From Halichondria panicea (Eukaryota; Porifera; Demospongiae; Suberitida; Halichondriidae), in NCBI RefSeq assembly GCF_963675165.1, contig NC_087380.1, forward strand, positions 1,913,803-1,977,802: 64,000 nucleotides of DNA. The letters run 5' to 3'. A program made the translations under genes and the position numbers. Below the pieces are notes generated by a model, which saw nothing but the letters and a program-made list of their open reading frames with translations, searched no databases and had not been told where the DNA came from. Shown piece after piece: positions 11,201 through 23,608 of the stretch. The first letter of the stretch is position 1; each line of letters begins with the position of its first letter.

Positions 11201-14200
11201 CTCAATTAATCCTATTCTTTTCCCAAGTTTTTGACAACATAGAAAACCGAAAACCTACAGATGTCATCTACCTAGATTTTAAGAAAGCTTTCGACACGGT
11301 CCCACACAATGAGCTGTTGCTAAAGCTTTGAAAGACAGGCATCACAGGCCCTCTTTGGCTGTGGTTTAAATCGTACCTACATGACAGGATACACTTCACA
11401 AGTGTTATTAATACTCCATCCAACTACTTACCAGTTATGTCAGGAGTTCCGCAAGGAAGCATCCTAGGCCCACTGTTATTTATTATTTTTATCAATGACC
11501 TACCGGAGTGCATCTCATCTGCCAATCCATTTCTATTTGCGGACGACACAAAGCTAGTAAAGTGCATCACTTCTACGGAAGACCAATTGGAATTACAAAC
11601 AGACATCAACCAGTTGTCATCCTGGTGCACTACTTGGAACATGCAACTCAATGAAGGAAAATGTAATGTGCTGCGCATAACTCATCCTAGCTGGCACGAA
11701 GACAACCCTAATACACTCTACTCAATCCACAATTCTCACCTTAACTTTGCTACAAAAGAAAAAGACCTAGGCTTGTGCATAGCCAACAACCTCTCCTGGT
11801 CACTGCATTATAACCTCATATCGTCTAAGGCCTACCGAGCTCTTAACCTCATCTGACGGACGATTTCAATGAAATCAGAAACCAGCACAAAAAAATCGTT
11901 ATATATAACCCTAGTTAGATCCCAGGTCACCTACTGCTCCCAAGTCTGGAGACCAAATTTGATCAAAGACATTCAAAAACTAGAAAGAATCCAGAGGAGA
12001 GCCACCAAATTCATACTCAATGATTACTCAAGCTCATACAGATCAAGGCTGTCCGATTTGAAGCTACTACCTCTAATGTACTGGTTTGAAATACAGGACA
12101 TAATGTTTCTAGTAAAGTCACTAAAGGAACCCTCGGACAACTTCAACATAAGAGATCACATCAAATTCGTTACTGGTCGCACCCGCTTCAGTTGCAACAA
12201 CAAACTCACTGTACAAGCCAATCACTACAGCGCAAGCAGACACTTCTACCTCAATCGTATCACAAGGTTATGGAACTTGATGCCCACTATGCTGATGGAT
12301 ATCAGAGCACCACTAACTTCAACAAAGAATACACTCCACCATTACTTCTGGGAGCACTTCAAACAAAACTTTGTCTCTGACATCCCATGTACCTACCACT
12401 TAATGTGCCCATGCAACAGATGCTACACACGTAATTATAGCTAGCTTCACATGTAATCATTAAATTATCCAGCTGTGTCGCTCAATGCGGCACAGTCTGT
12501 CAGCTATAGTCTTTGCTACAACAATCACTTGTTTTTATATCATTCACGTTACAGGCTGTAAAGTCTTAATATAATAATAATAATAAATAATAAGTGCAAG
12601 TAAGAGGCTTCTAGTCATAGATTTAATTTGTGGATTTACCTTAGACTTGGACTTTTGGCATCGATCCTTTTTAATAGTAACCTTAGTTAGACACTGTTTT
12701 GGAGGTGCAGGTCTAGGGGATTTAAAAGCCCAAAGGCCCTGATTTAGAAAACCTCATATCATTTGCTAGCTCTCTGTGATGACATCACCCTTGCAAATGG
12801 AATGGTGACCTTTGACCCAACCTCTCCAAGACTGGAAAGAACTACGGCCACTCACATATGTAATAGTAGTTATGTTCTCTCTGGTGAATGTGAGAGAATG
12901 TGTCAGTCAGACAGAACGTGGAGTGGAGAAATTGTTACTTGCAACGGTAAATTAATGATCCGTAAGTGTTTTTAATTTATTTCCTTATAGCGATCAAATG
13001 CCCACCTCTTGTTGACTCACCCTATGGCTCAATATCCTACTCACCTGATACTTTCCCACACTTAATTGGAACACAAGCAACGTAAACTATCACATGCCCT
13101 CCTGGACATGAGAGGAGAGGAGGAAATGATGTGAGGATTTGCTTGGGAGATGGACAAACTGCTGTGGGGGTGTGGAGTGGAACTGCTCCCATCTGTGCAG
13201 GTTGGTAATGCACCATGAGTGTATTCATGTACAATATACTGCTCTTCATAGTTGCATATCAAGTAGCAGAGTGTTTTTCCATAGGTAATTGATCATTTAC
13301 AAACACACATGCATGTATAGACATTGGTGAATGTTCTGGTACTGCTCATGGCTGTGATCATATCTGCACCAACACTCCTGGATCATACACCTGTGACTGC
13401 AACTCTGGATATCTACTTACTGCTGATGGAAGAGGATGTAAGTTTAAATTTAGTGAATGACATCATTACTCGTATGTACTAAGATATTTGGGTCACCATT
13501 ATTGACTTTCTGCCTATACAGGTGATGATATTGATGAGTGTACTGGACCCAACATCTGCCAGCAAGTGTGTACCAACACTGAGGGATCATTCACCTGTGG
13601 ATGTGACGCAGGATATGTGCTGGGCAGTGATAGAACAACTTGTTCAGGTATTTAAATTTTATATAGTGTTATTTTTGTTTACTTTATAAAATTGTCACAG
13701 CAATCACCTGTTCTGATGTCTCCACTATTGCCAATGGGGTGATTGTTTACTCTAGCGACACAACTCCACCTTATGACTATGGAACAACAGCTACGTATGA
13801 GTGTTACACTGGGTATGAGATAACAAGTGGAGACAAAAAGAGAATGTGTACTAAATCTGGTTTGAATTCAGAAGGCATTTGGAACGGAACCATACCTACC
13901 TGTTCAGGTATAGTGATGTACATTGGGAAATCCATGCAAAATGCTATGTAATAGCTGTTTCCTGTGGCTCTCCTCCCACCACTCTCAATGCATCTCCTGG
14001 TGCACCCACACATGGCACATTGTATCAAGGGACAGTGACATACACCTGTGACAGTGGATACTGGATCCATCGTGGAGTCACCACAGCAACGACTACCTGT
14101 ATGGCTGACAGGACCTGGGGACCTCTACCAACTTGTCAACGTATGTAAATTGTAACCGGTGTGTACATTGTTCTCACCCAGGGAATACATACAACTGCCC

Positions 14201-17200
14201 TCAGAAGTACAATAAGCAGATATCCATTGTACAGGTAGCTTGTACTATGAACACCTATTGATTAGAAGCAATTAGAAGCTGTTCTTCAACCCATTTACAT
14301 CTGAGTAGTAGTAAACATTCTTTGATCCCTGTGTGCATGCACTGTGCACATTTTGTGTGCTTGTGCTTGCACTTGACAAACCACATTTACAACTTCAGAC
14401 AACCCAGTTCCAATGCGGTCTGTAGTTTTAGTGAATGTGATTGGATAGTGAAGAATTTATCTTCACAATGTGATCCAAGTGTGTCACAGTAGTGTTCTAT
14501 AAAAGAGAGGACTTTTAGGCTGACCACAGCCAATGTATCTTATAATAGGGTACATGCATGTACACCCTGGAGTAGCAGGGTACATGCATGGGATTTGTAC
14601 CCTGGAGTATCCTGAGAGTTTCAATGGATATTCCTTAGTGTCAGAGCACATCATGGTACAAGTATGGTTAAATGAATTTTGTATGTACAGTGGCGTGTAC
14701 AATGGGGGGCTTGAGCACCCCCTGTCCTCCCAGACAATCTTAAAACTAATCCTATCACTCAGTAGCTAGCTAGCTATTACCGTAAGCGTTCCAATTATAG
14801 AACCAGCCTCGGTTAGGGCGCCCTCTTTTATATAACGCCCATATACTACCATATAAAATCATTTTTTTGTACATTGTTTCTATTATTTTTTACTAGTTCA
14901 GAACGTTTACGGTACTGTGCAGCTCCAGAGGTACTCATTGACAACAATTACAAGTCATGGCCACGCCCAATTGAGCATGCGCAATCAGCATTGCCATTCT
15001 AATGTTGTTATATAATGCATAATAGCTGATCAAGATCCTCTGCACTCTCCCAGTCACCTCTTGCTCTAGTTGGGAGGTCGGGTTTCTCAAGCCTATGTCA
15101 GGATTTGTCTTGCTGAATTATGTAACACGCTGATAAGCAGCTATGAATAATCTGTGAATAATATTATTCTGAAGTGGGTGTTAACCAATTTTACCTTGCT
15201 TTAGGTTGCGCAACCGGACGTGACACAGACCACAGTAGAAATGCTGCAATCTGATTGGGCTGCAACTATATTGCAGCAAAGACAAATCCTGACATAGGTT
15301 TGAAACCCTACCTCCCGTCAGGGGCGGTCGGACTCCGCCCAACTACTCTTGCTCCACTGAGAGCTAGACTGAGGACATCCCCATTGCAGTGATTGACCAG
15401 TTTGCTAGGGTGTACCCCAGGAGAATAGTGCATGGAGATCCTACAAGATGACTAACTCATGCATATTAAATTATGTCTTATTATCACGCTATGCACGTAA
15501 AAGACGCGCCGCAATAAATGCGGGGGCGTAACATCGGCCCCATGTTTTCTGTGCTCTTAAGCACCCCCCTGCTTCAATCTCTAGAAATGCCACTGATATA
15601 CGTGCAGTTTTGGACTGTGGCTTTCCTCCGACTGTTACCAATGGATCTCCTGGGACACCAACACTTGGGACAACATTTGGAGGGACAGTGTCTTACACGT
15701 GCAATGATAAATATCACATGTCAGGATTAGCCACTGTGACTTGTGAGGCTAGTGGGAGTTGGAGCACAAAACCAACTTGCTCAGGTGAATAATTGCTGTT
15801 AACTGCCTATAAGATATAAAGGTGTGCAATGCATTCATAGCCATGTGCGAAGACGTCAACGAGATTGTAAATGGTGACATCATCTACAATCCTGATACCA
15901 CACCGAGAACAGAGGGAGCCATTGCCTTGTACTCATGTGTGTCTGGTTACCAGCTGTCTGGTCTGAGCACTAGGATCTGTGTGGACGGTCGCAGAGGAAA
16001 TGGTGGTGCGTGGACTGGATCAATGCTGAGCTGTATAGGTACGAAAACAAATAGCGATCTCAATTCCCTTTGTATGTATATTTCCAATCATGCAGCTATC
16101 TGTAATGATCTCACCCTCGCCCATGGAGAGATTAGCTATAGTCCAACTATTAAACTAGAGGGATCTGTGGCTACACACAGCTGTGATGAGGGGTACGGAC
16201 TGTCTCCTAGCGTGACAACAAGAATATGTCAACCTGATATGACATGGAGTGGAGAGGACATCACTTGCCAATGTGAGAAGACATTTTTTCTGAAATATAA
16301 TGCTCACAATCAAATTTCATATTTCCACATGCACTTGTTATACAGCTATCACATGTCCACCTCTCACTCACCCCCATGGCTCAGTACTCCACTTTTCTTC
16401 TGGACCACCTTACCCCTTTGGAACACAAGCACGATACTCGACCATATCTTGTCCTGAGGATACACAGAAAAGAGGAGGAAATTATTTAAGGAATTGTACT
16501 GGTGATGGTCATAGCACTGTGGGTGTGTGGAATGGAACTGCTCCCGTTTGTGCAGGTATGTATTGCATCAATATAATTATTATGCCATGTATGCATCTCA
16601 ATTATAATCCAGGTCAACCTGTCTTTCTGTCACTTCAAGGAATAGCGTATTCTACTAACAACAGTAATATTCTAGTGACCAGAATTGGAACCACACGGGA
16701 GTCTGCCTTGACCTGTCACACTGACTCAACCTGCTGTATGGACAATCCACAAGGAAATTCAGGAGAGTGGTTGTTTCCTAATGGAGAGCGTATTACCCAG
16801 AACAGTATCACTGGTGATGGGTTCTATTGGAGCAGATACTATCAAGTACTCAGACTGTATCGTCAAGGTGATATCCAGTCTCCATTGGGACGTTACTGTT
16901 GTAGAATACCTAATCGCCGTGGTGATGTAGTGAGTGTTTGTGCTAATCTTACAGGTGAGTTTATTGTAAACATACTTCAGAACATTTTTATAACTGTTTT
17001 ATAACAGCCGACACCATTCGATGTCCCTCTGACTCGTTGATGGCTCCCACTAATGGGATGGTCTCATACTCTAGTCCAGTGGAAGATGGCAGTTACGTTT
17101 TTGGAACTGTGGCCACCTTCTCATGCTCTACTGGTTTTAGTCTTGATGGCACCTCAACTAGAACATGTGAGACTGAACAGGGAACATTTAGTGGCACCAC

Positions 17201-19524
17201 ACCATCTTGTATAGGTGAGAGAATACCATCCGCCCATCCGGTACCATGTACTGTAATTATATGCTTATACAAATTACAGCAATCACCTGCTCTGCTCTTC
17301 CTGCTATTCAACATGGGATGATTGTCTACTCCCGTGGCGGCACAACTGACTATGGAACAACAGCTACGTATCAATGCAACTATGGATATAGTATAGCGAG
17401 TGGAGACAGTGAGAGGACCTGTACTGGTGATGATAGGAGCACAGTGGGAGAGTGGAATGGTGCTGCTCCTCAATGTTCACGTATGTTCTACTATTGCAAT
17501 TGGTCGCACTGTGTCACATGATAATATACACACACAGCTGTGGACTGTGGGACTCCTCCGTCTATTATCAATGGATCTCATAGGACACCAACAACCTCAA
17601 CATTCACAGGGACAGTGACCTACAACTGTAATGATGGCTATGCACTCTTTGGGATTGCTACAAGTACTTGTCAGGCAAATGCAACCTGGAGCAGACCACC
17701 AGAATGCAGAGGTACATGTGTAGTGTGCACATTCATAAAAATGTGTTATACAGGTACAAAACAATATAATTTATGCCGCTGACTAATAAGCTCTATGGAA
17801 TATAATTATTGTGGTTCTCAGTTAATTAATTAACGTTTCTCTACATGCAGTCTCTTTAGTGATTGTACATAATTATTACAGCCACTGTAACTGCACTGGC
17901 CTGTACTGATCTGATGGATCTAGTCAATGGAAGTATTGTTTACACTATGAAGAGCATTGACAACATACCAGTGAGCACTGTGGCCACCTACACCTGTGAC
18001 CCTGGCTACACTCTCAATGGAGGTACCACCAGGACTTGTGGGAGTGGAGAGAGATGGAGTGGATCGGATCCAACGTGTAAAGGTTGGTGGCAATACGTTT
18101 ACAATCGTGTCACTGTGTTGAGCAAACAAATTAACAGTTGTTTTCTCCTATATATATATACAGTCATTATGTGTCCTCCTCTACCGACCATTACCAATGG
18201 CACCATCTCCTACTCTCCTGATGTCACCTCTGACTATGACCTGGGAACTATAGCAACCTACACTTGTGAGGCTGGGTTCTATCTTGAGGGTAATGAGGTA
18301 CGAGTGTGTATGGATGATGATGGAATGGACGTCATTGGATTGTGGAGTGGTCAGGAGCCAAGTTGTGTCTGTACGTTTTGTGTGTGTTTTGCAAGAGAAA
18401 ATTTACCACTATAATTATCGTATGTTAGTTATAGTACGTACTGTCACTATCTCCCTATAGTCATCATACGTAAATACTTAACATGGTCAGCCAGAAAAAT
18501 TATTCATGAGCTGTTTGCCACTGTTTCCCCAGTCATCCATCCTCCTGTACACTCAGTTTTGTTCCAGCTCAGACTCACCAACATCAACAACTGTCCTGAC
18601 TGGGTCGTGAGTGCAATGCTGCTTATATATTTTAACGTTACCCGAAGAAAATGTAATATTGCTCTCTGTACATGCAGGACCAGAATGGGAGGATTGAAGC
18701 TGTGATGAGTTCGTTTGCTACCGAGGTGGAGAGTCACTGTGGGTGTGGTTTCTCAAGCACGGTCATTACTGCCCCTCTCTTCCGCTGCTTCCCTGGGTCG
18801 GAAAGAGTTGTCACATTCCGAGCCACTCTAACCAATTCCAAGCTTCTCACGCCCATACAGGACTGGATACAAACCGATGGATTCATTCCCATTCAGAATG
18901 TACTGATTGAGGTGGACAAGTCTTGTCCTGTGCAGATATCGAGCCTTGCAGACACAGAGTGCACCAATCAGCCTACAGCTGCAGGGAGCAGTGACATAGC
19001 CACTGTGGTTGGTGGAGTGGTCGGGGTGGTCCTTGTGGTCGGTTTTGTTGTTGTAGTAATTGCTGTACTGTTGTTTAAGAGCAGGAGAGAGAAGCTAACT
19101 GTCCACAGAACCAGAAAGTGCGTTTATTAATCATGCTCATTATGTCTGCTACAGTTTAACTGAATTATTGTCTCCCCCCCCTAGAAATGAAGTAACACCA
19201 GTGTCGCTAAAGGGTGTGGTCAGTACTGGTGAGATACAACCATACGAGATGATGGAAATGGGTCACGAATACGAGGAAGTGTCCAAGTTCCAACAAGCCG
19301 TCGATGGAGAGTATGAGATCATTGGAGCACCCTCACAGACAACTGGCTCCGAGGGCAAGGCTCCTATAAAGACTGAGTTATCACCACCCACTCCACAACC
19401 CACTCCACCCACACCACAACCCTCACAAGCAACTAAGCCTGCCGGAAATGATATTGAGTTTACAGAGTGCGTTGCCTACAGCACGACCACCCACATTCGC
19501 CCCCCACAGTCCACAAGTTTATGA
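5234..19524 (+). CDS. Unit B: large CCP/EGF/Ig-like receptor with SEA-like domain, TM and ITAM-like tail
   Basis: Predicted exons: signal peptide 5234-5330; CCP 5403-5585; CCP 5645-5835 (broken); CCP 12770-12946; CCP 12991-13200 (TAA at 13083-13085); EGF 13321-13437; calcium-binding-type EGF 13522-13647; CCP 13701-13907, 13955-14140, 15608-15784, 15841-16038, 16096-16272, 16346-16555; Ig-like 16613-16954; CCP 17008-17214, 17280-17480, 17538-17711, 17882-18082, 18164-18370; SEA-like 18533-18606; SEA-like plus TM 18678-19117; tail 19185-19524. All ectodomain exons have symmetric phase-1 borders, so the two damaged exons could be skipped without losing frame. The tail has YEMM, then YEEV-x10-YEII, and ends in FTECVAY. 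Joining the first two exons to the rest across a 6.9-kb transposon-filled intron is inference; 12770-19524 could instead be a separate gene that lost its signal exon. Confidence 0.7.
5645..5835 (+). pseudogene. Broken CCP exon in unit B
   Basis: It aligns with the CCP at 26583 and 53066, but the AACACTGTAGCTTTC stretch has become two bases longer. Exon length is 191, not a multiple of three, and an in-frame TAG appears. Both splice sites remain. Confidence 0.7.
6250..8140. repeat. Composite dispersed repeat, copy 1
   Basis: It begins with a TIR pair (6256-6365 and 6640-6753; arms contain TTGCTAGGATTGGCC and CCAATCCGTTACAACG). It continues with about 1.1 kb shared with 40704-41560 and, more diverged, 32330-33345. 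The shared part includes AAATGACAGCCATTTT and a (TTAC)n-type tract that has degenerated here. A younger element is inserted at 6935-7225. Confidence 0.6.
6935..7225. mobile_element. CAGGGGC-type TIR element, 291 bp, 5-bp TSD CTATG
   Basis: The ends are CAGGGGCATAGCCAGG and its inverse. The 5 bp CTATG flank both sides (6930-6934 and 7226-7230). The uninterrupted version of the surrounding repeat at about 40880-40910 supports the empty site. Non-autonomous. Confidence 0.8.
8152..9428. mobile_element. TIR element with an inner element
   Basis: The ends TAGAGAGGGATTGG (8152) and CCAATCCCTCTCTA (ending 9428) are inverted. The element is interrupted by 8405-9146. Only short fragments are open, and no transposase is recognised. 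Confidence 0.5.
8405..9146. mobile_element. 740-bp TIR element (TTGAAAAGGAAGGGATTGG ends)
   Basis: It has inverted ends, with a second inverted motif CACTCCGCGTTATA inside each end. A second, reverse-oriented copy lies at 43113-43803. The interior encodes at most a 64-residue minus-strand stretch conserved in part between the copies, possibly a coding relic of an autonomous parent. Confidence 0.6.
9984..10038. repeat. (GT)n microsatellite
   Basis: Imperfect GT run immediately upstream of the reverse-transcriptase remnant. Confidence 0.85.
10072..12600 (+). mobile_element. Non-LTR retrotransposon (jockey/CR1-like), 5'-truncated and mutated
   Basis: Reverse transcriptase motifs appear in order: [64 protein letters not shown]; and the catalytic FADDTKLV. 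These are followed by the thumb/C-terminal part ([27 protein letters not shown]). No endonuclease is present, so the copy is 5'-truncated. Stops at 11329-11331 and 11854-11856 break the frame, and a 545-bp fold-back element splits the N-terminal part at 10281-10825. The 3' end is a (TAA)n-like tail at about 12568-12593. The family call rests on motif resemblance. The copy is defective but not old, since only two stops have accumulated in the RT reading frame. Confidence 0.85.
10281..10825. mobile_element. Long fold-back element inside the retrotransposon
   Basis: Arms of about 218 bp (10281-10498 and 10608-10825) are near-perfect inverted copies, starting CTCAGGTATATTAAGGACTG. The loop is about 110 bp. 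The retrotransposon protein resumes after it ([14 protein letters not shown]), so it is an insertion into coding sequence. No clear target duplication could be assigned. Confidence 0.75.
14688..15595. mobile_element. CAGTGGCG-type TIR element in an intron of unit B
   Basis: The ends CAGTGGCG and GCCACTG(15595) are inverted, and the motif GAGCACCCCC recurs inverted near the right end. The interior contains another inverted pair (about 15068-15110 and 15283-15324). It sits between two CCP exons and leaves them intact. No coding capacity. Confidence 0.5.
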
Positions 19525-20508
19525 GCACTGAAATACCCCCCTGGCCCTGTCCTGGCCCTGTATGCAAATTGACTGTAAAACTGTGACGCATAATTTTATC
19601 CTTATAGATTTGCACATTAGTTTGTGATCTTTTTAATATATGTGGTGTGGATTCTCGTTAAATCATGTACTCCAGGCTACAACAGAGTAGCAATTTAATA
19701 GTTCTTAAGATGACCTTTCCCCTAGGTAAACACTGAAGCTGTTTCATTACCCTACTAGAAGACAAAGTGTACAGAGACTAAGACCACCTCTGATCTGAGA
19801 TAGAACGACCCTTGGAGAGTGGGAGGGGCCAGACCAGAGACCACTACTATTCCACCAATAGGAGAATAAGTAGTTGCCTCATTTCTGAGTCATCCTATTA
19901 CCAAGAATTATGTGCACGTATAATTATTGCATTTTATTTTGCATGGCAATATCATTAAAATAGTTGTGGATTCTCTCGAGGTCATGCCGCGGAGGAATGT
20001 GTTACCTTATAGAGGGTTATTTTCGAGGCACTACATTTTTTATTTTGAATGACCACACCCCTACAGTAGAGAGGTATTTGTTTTGGTGCATTGACACGGA
20101 TGCATGTATGTATCAGATTATGTGATTTTTGATCACTTTCCTCTTATTTCCCTGTGCAGAGATGAAGGCAGGTTCAAGAGGATCCCCGTGTACAGAGACC
20201 CTGCTGGGAGGTACGGATTTGCATCACCATTCGAATTTGGCTCAGTTTAGTTCTGTACTATGCCACCAACACGATAGAGAAACACAACCCTGAACTGGAG
20301 ACAATGCTTAGATACCCTGCATTCCATGTGGATATAGGGACCATTAGTAACTGAACTAGCAGCTGTACAGTATTGTATGTGTATTCATTTTCTGTGTACG
20401 TGGGTGGATGTACACTCATGCAGTTTTGATGTGTGGAAATTTCAATTCAAATTCCTGTTGTCATCATTTATAATAAAGTCAACAAAACCAATGAATGCAT
20501 GTGCATGC
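19525..20508 (+). other. Interval between units B and C
   Basis: 3' flank of unit B, then sequence at 19908-20617 duplicated at 41661-42870. It includes a broken SH2 second-half exon (20160-20347). No first-half SH2 exon is seen. Confidence 0.55.
20160..20347 (+). pseudogene. SH2 second-half exon, broken copy 2
   Basis: It reads DEGRFKRIPVYRDPAGRYGF and then FASPFEF-like sequence. A deletion of about 10 bp (lost CTCTCTGCT region after GAATTTG) shifts the frame to an early TAG. The same deletion is in the copy at 42423, so it predates the duplication. Confidence 0.7.
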
Positions 20509-23500
20509 ATGCATGAAGATAACATGAAGAAGTTAGGTGATTGTGTATATCTTGGTTGGTATTTGACTGGAGCTGCTCAGCTCCTACTAGTGTGTGGACA
20601 AAGTTCACCTGCAGCTGGTATGTTTACTTTCATGACCTCTGCCAGCTCTAGCATGCATAGTGTAATAAATGTTAATTGGATGCATGCAGAAGTGTACTTA
20701 TCTCATGGATCAAACAACATCACCACTAACAACACTGAGATCCCCATCACTGATATTGGAGAGGATGCTGTGGGTGGTCTGCCCTCTCTCATCTGTCAGA
20801 CTGACCTCACCGCCTGCTGTAGAAGTCACGCTGAGAACAATGGTAATGGAGGACTGGGACAGTGGGGACGTATCCTGATGGGAGTGTGATACTGAACAAT
20901 GCTGGGTCAATGGCTGCTGGACATCAGTTCTACATTGTGAGGAATGCTCCACAACTCATCAGACTGGCTCGTAGACAGTCTAACAATCCCCTGAGTCCAA
21001 CCGGGTCCTACTGCTGTACCATACCAACTACTGGAGGAGAAATGACCCTCTGTGCCAATATTAACCTGGGTGAGTGAGCTAGTACAGCTATAGTACATGC
21101 AGTGCATGCATGATGGATACATGTGCATATGCGACAATATGTATAATATACAGTAATAATTATTTTTCTGGTGAAAAACAAAATTACCTTTTGCCATCTA
21201 ACTATTGCGTTCTGCCAAGGATTGTATATATTTACCAGTATACAAATTTAGGTTTTGCTATTTTATTGTTGCGAATTGATCACCTTTCGCGTATGGTATA
21301 ATATATAGTGATAAATGCATGCATACAGTTGTGGACTGTGGCCCGCCTCCCACTATTTTCAATGGATCTCCTGGGACACGAACCAGCACAACATTTGGAG
21401 GGACAGTGTCTTACACATGCAACGATAGATACCGTATGTCAGGATCAGCCACTGTAACTTGTGAGGCTAGTGGGAGTTGGAGCACAAAACCAACTTGCTC
21501 AGGTCTGTGAAACATAATTGTGGTGCCGTATAGTGGGAAATTTTCGCGGGTGAACGTTTTTGCCATATGACTCAAGAGCCCTCAGAATAAATTTTCGCAG
21601 TTTTCGTTTCAATGCCAAAAAATCATCAATCCCCCATATACAAACATTGCACAGAGACACTATTTTGAAAACTTCCTTTTGGGATTGTGTGAAAGTAATT
21701 TGCTATCTTGAAAGTATTGAGTTTAAACTTCCTTTTTAGACTATGTGGAAGTAAAAACTTTAGATTCACCTTTTTAAAGCCAACACCCATGCATCAATAA
21801 AAATATTCGTGTGTGGGCCTAGTTTTGTGTTAGTTTTGTGTTAGCTAATTGTGTTAGCTAATGGTAGGGTCGTTTTTAGCTGCGATGGAGTGTGGGGATC
21901 GGATCCAACGTGTGAAGGTTGGAGGCAATACGTTTACAGTCATGCACTCTGTGTTGAGCAATATTAATATTTCAAGTGTATTAATCTCTTACAGCCATTG
22001 AGTGTCCTCCTCTCTACCGGCCATTATCAATGGTACTATGATCTCCTACTCTCCTGATATCACCCCTGACTATGACCTGGGAACTAATGCAACCTACACT
22101 TGTGATGCTGGGTTCTATCTTGAGGGTAATGAGGTACGAGTGTGTATGGGTGATGATGGAATGGACACCATTGGAGTGTGGAGTGGTCAGGAGCCAAGCT
22201 GTGTCCGTAAGTTTAGCAATTGTAGTGTGTGTTTTGCTACAGAACATTTGCCACTATGTTAGTTTACTGTAATGGCATACGTATAGTACTGTGCACCTAG
22301 ATCTCTGATTGTTTATTGGCAAGACCTATATTCATGAACTGTATCATTTCCCCAGTCACCCCTCCTCCTGTACGTCCAATGTTGTTCCAACTCAGACTCA
22401 CCAACATCAACAACTGTCCTGACTGGGTGGTGAGTGCCAAGAATGTCCTAAAGCTAAAGCAAACTAACAATTACTTCTCTCTCTACAGGACCAGGATGGG
22501 AGGTTAGAAACTGTAACGAATGCGTTTGCTGCCGAGGTAGAGAGTCACTGTGGGTGTGGTTTCTCAAGCATGGTCATGACTGCTCCCCACTTCCGCTGCT
22601 TCCCTGGGTCGGACAGAACTGTCACATTCCGAGCCACTCTAACCGATTCCAAGCTCCTCACTCCCATACAAGACTGGATACAAACCAATGGATTCATTCC
22701 CATTCAGAATATACTGATTAAGGTGGACAGTCTTGTCAGGTGCAGATATCGAGCCTTGCAGATACAGAGTGCACCACCAACCAGCCTGTAGCTGCAGCGA
22801 TCATTGACCTAGCCACTGTGGTTGGTGGAGTGGTGGGAGGAGCGGTGGGGTTGATCCTTCTGGTGGGCGTTGTTGTCATAGTGATTGCTGTACTGTTGTT
22901 GAAGAGTAGGAGACAGAAGATTATCGTCCACAGAACAACAAAGTGGGTGAATCAATAATTTTACTAGAGCATTGAAGTGCAAACCCTCGGCGGTAATTTG
23001 TGATTTGATGTAGTCTACAGCCTCGAATCAAAGCCGTGTGTACATACATGTACATAGGCCGCATGCAGCTTACTCGCTTTTATGAAAACGAAACATCAAA
23101 ACATAGCTAGCCAACTTTACCTTGTAAAAACAGTGCTATCTGAGTATACACACAACGACAGACAGACTGACTGACCGACTATATACTATAAAACCCGTGG
23201 CGCCGCGGCGCACCTCGGGTTAATTTTGTATCTCTGAATTTGTACAAATTAACTATATCTACATTTCCCCTCCCCAGACATGACCTACCACCAGTGTCGC
23301 TAAAGGGTGTGGTCAGTACTGGTGAGATACAATCATATGAGATAATGGAAATGGGTCACGAATACGAGGAAGTGTCCAAGTTCCAACGAGCCGTTGGTGG
23401 AACACTACCCTTACATACAACTGGCTCCGAAAGCAAGTATGTTATAAAACTGAGCCATCACCACCCACTCCACCCACTCCACCCACACCACAACCCTCAC

Positions 23501-23608
23501 AAGCGACTAAGCTTACTGGAAATGATACTGAGTTTACAGAGTGTGTTGCTTACAGCAGTGCACGACCACCCACAGTCGCCCCCCACATCCCACCAGCTTA
23601 TGAACTAA
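20509..23608 (+). pseudogene. Unit C: short Ig-like/CCP/SEA-like/TM receptor, several frameshifts
   Basis: Exons: signal peptide 20509-20617 (MHEDNMKKLGDCVY...LLLVCGQSSPAAG); Ig-like 20690-21069; CCP 21329-21502; remnant CCP end about 21882-21917; CCP 21995-22206; SEA-like 22356-22429; SEA-like plus TM 22489-22942; tail 23278-23608. Exon lengths show the damage: -1 in the Ig exon near 20868, +2 in the second CCP near 22007, -1 in the SEA-like exon near 22727 (GGACAGTC for GGACAAGTC), and -1 in the tail (ATAAAACTG for ATAAAGACTG). The SEA-like/TM exon cannot be bypassed, so no receptor can be made. The tail keeps YEIM and YEEV but lacks the third (YEII) motif. Its layout matches unit F, from which about 1 kb has been lost here. 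Confidence 0.75.
21523..21870. repeat. Truncated CCGTATAGTGGG element and flank, shared with unit F
   Basis: Near-identical sequence stands at 47473-47815 in the same intron position, so it was carried by the duplication that made units C and F. Only the left end of the element family is recognisable. Confidence 0.5.

Larger units (their letters stand above)
5836..12769. other. Giant intron of unit B filled with mobile DNA
   Basis: No receptor exon is visible here. It holds a nested set of DNA elements (6048-9814), a (GT)n microsatellite (9984-10038), a degenerate non-LTR retrotransposon (10072-12600) and a dispersed repeat (about 12600-12760). The last includes a segment related to sequence at 7600-7700 and 26750. 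Confidence 0.7.
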
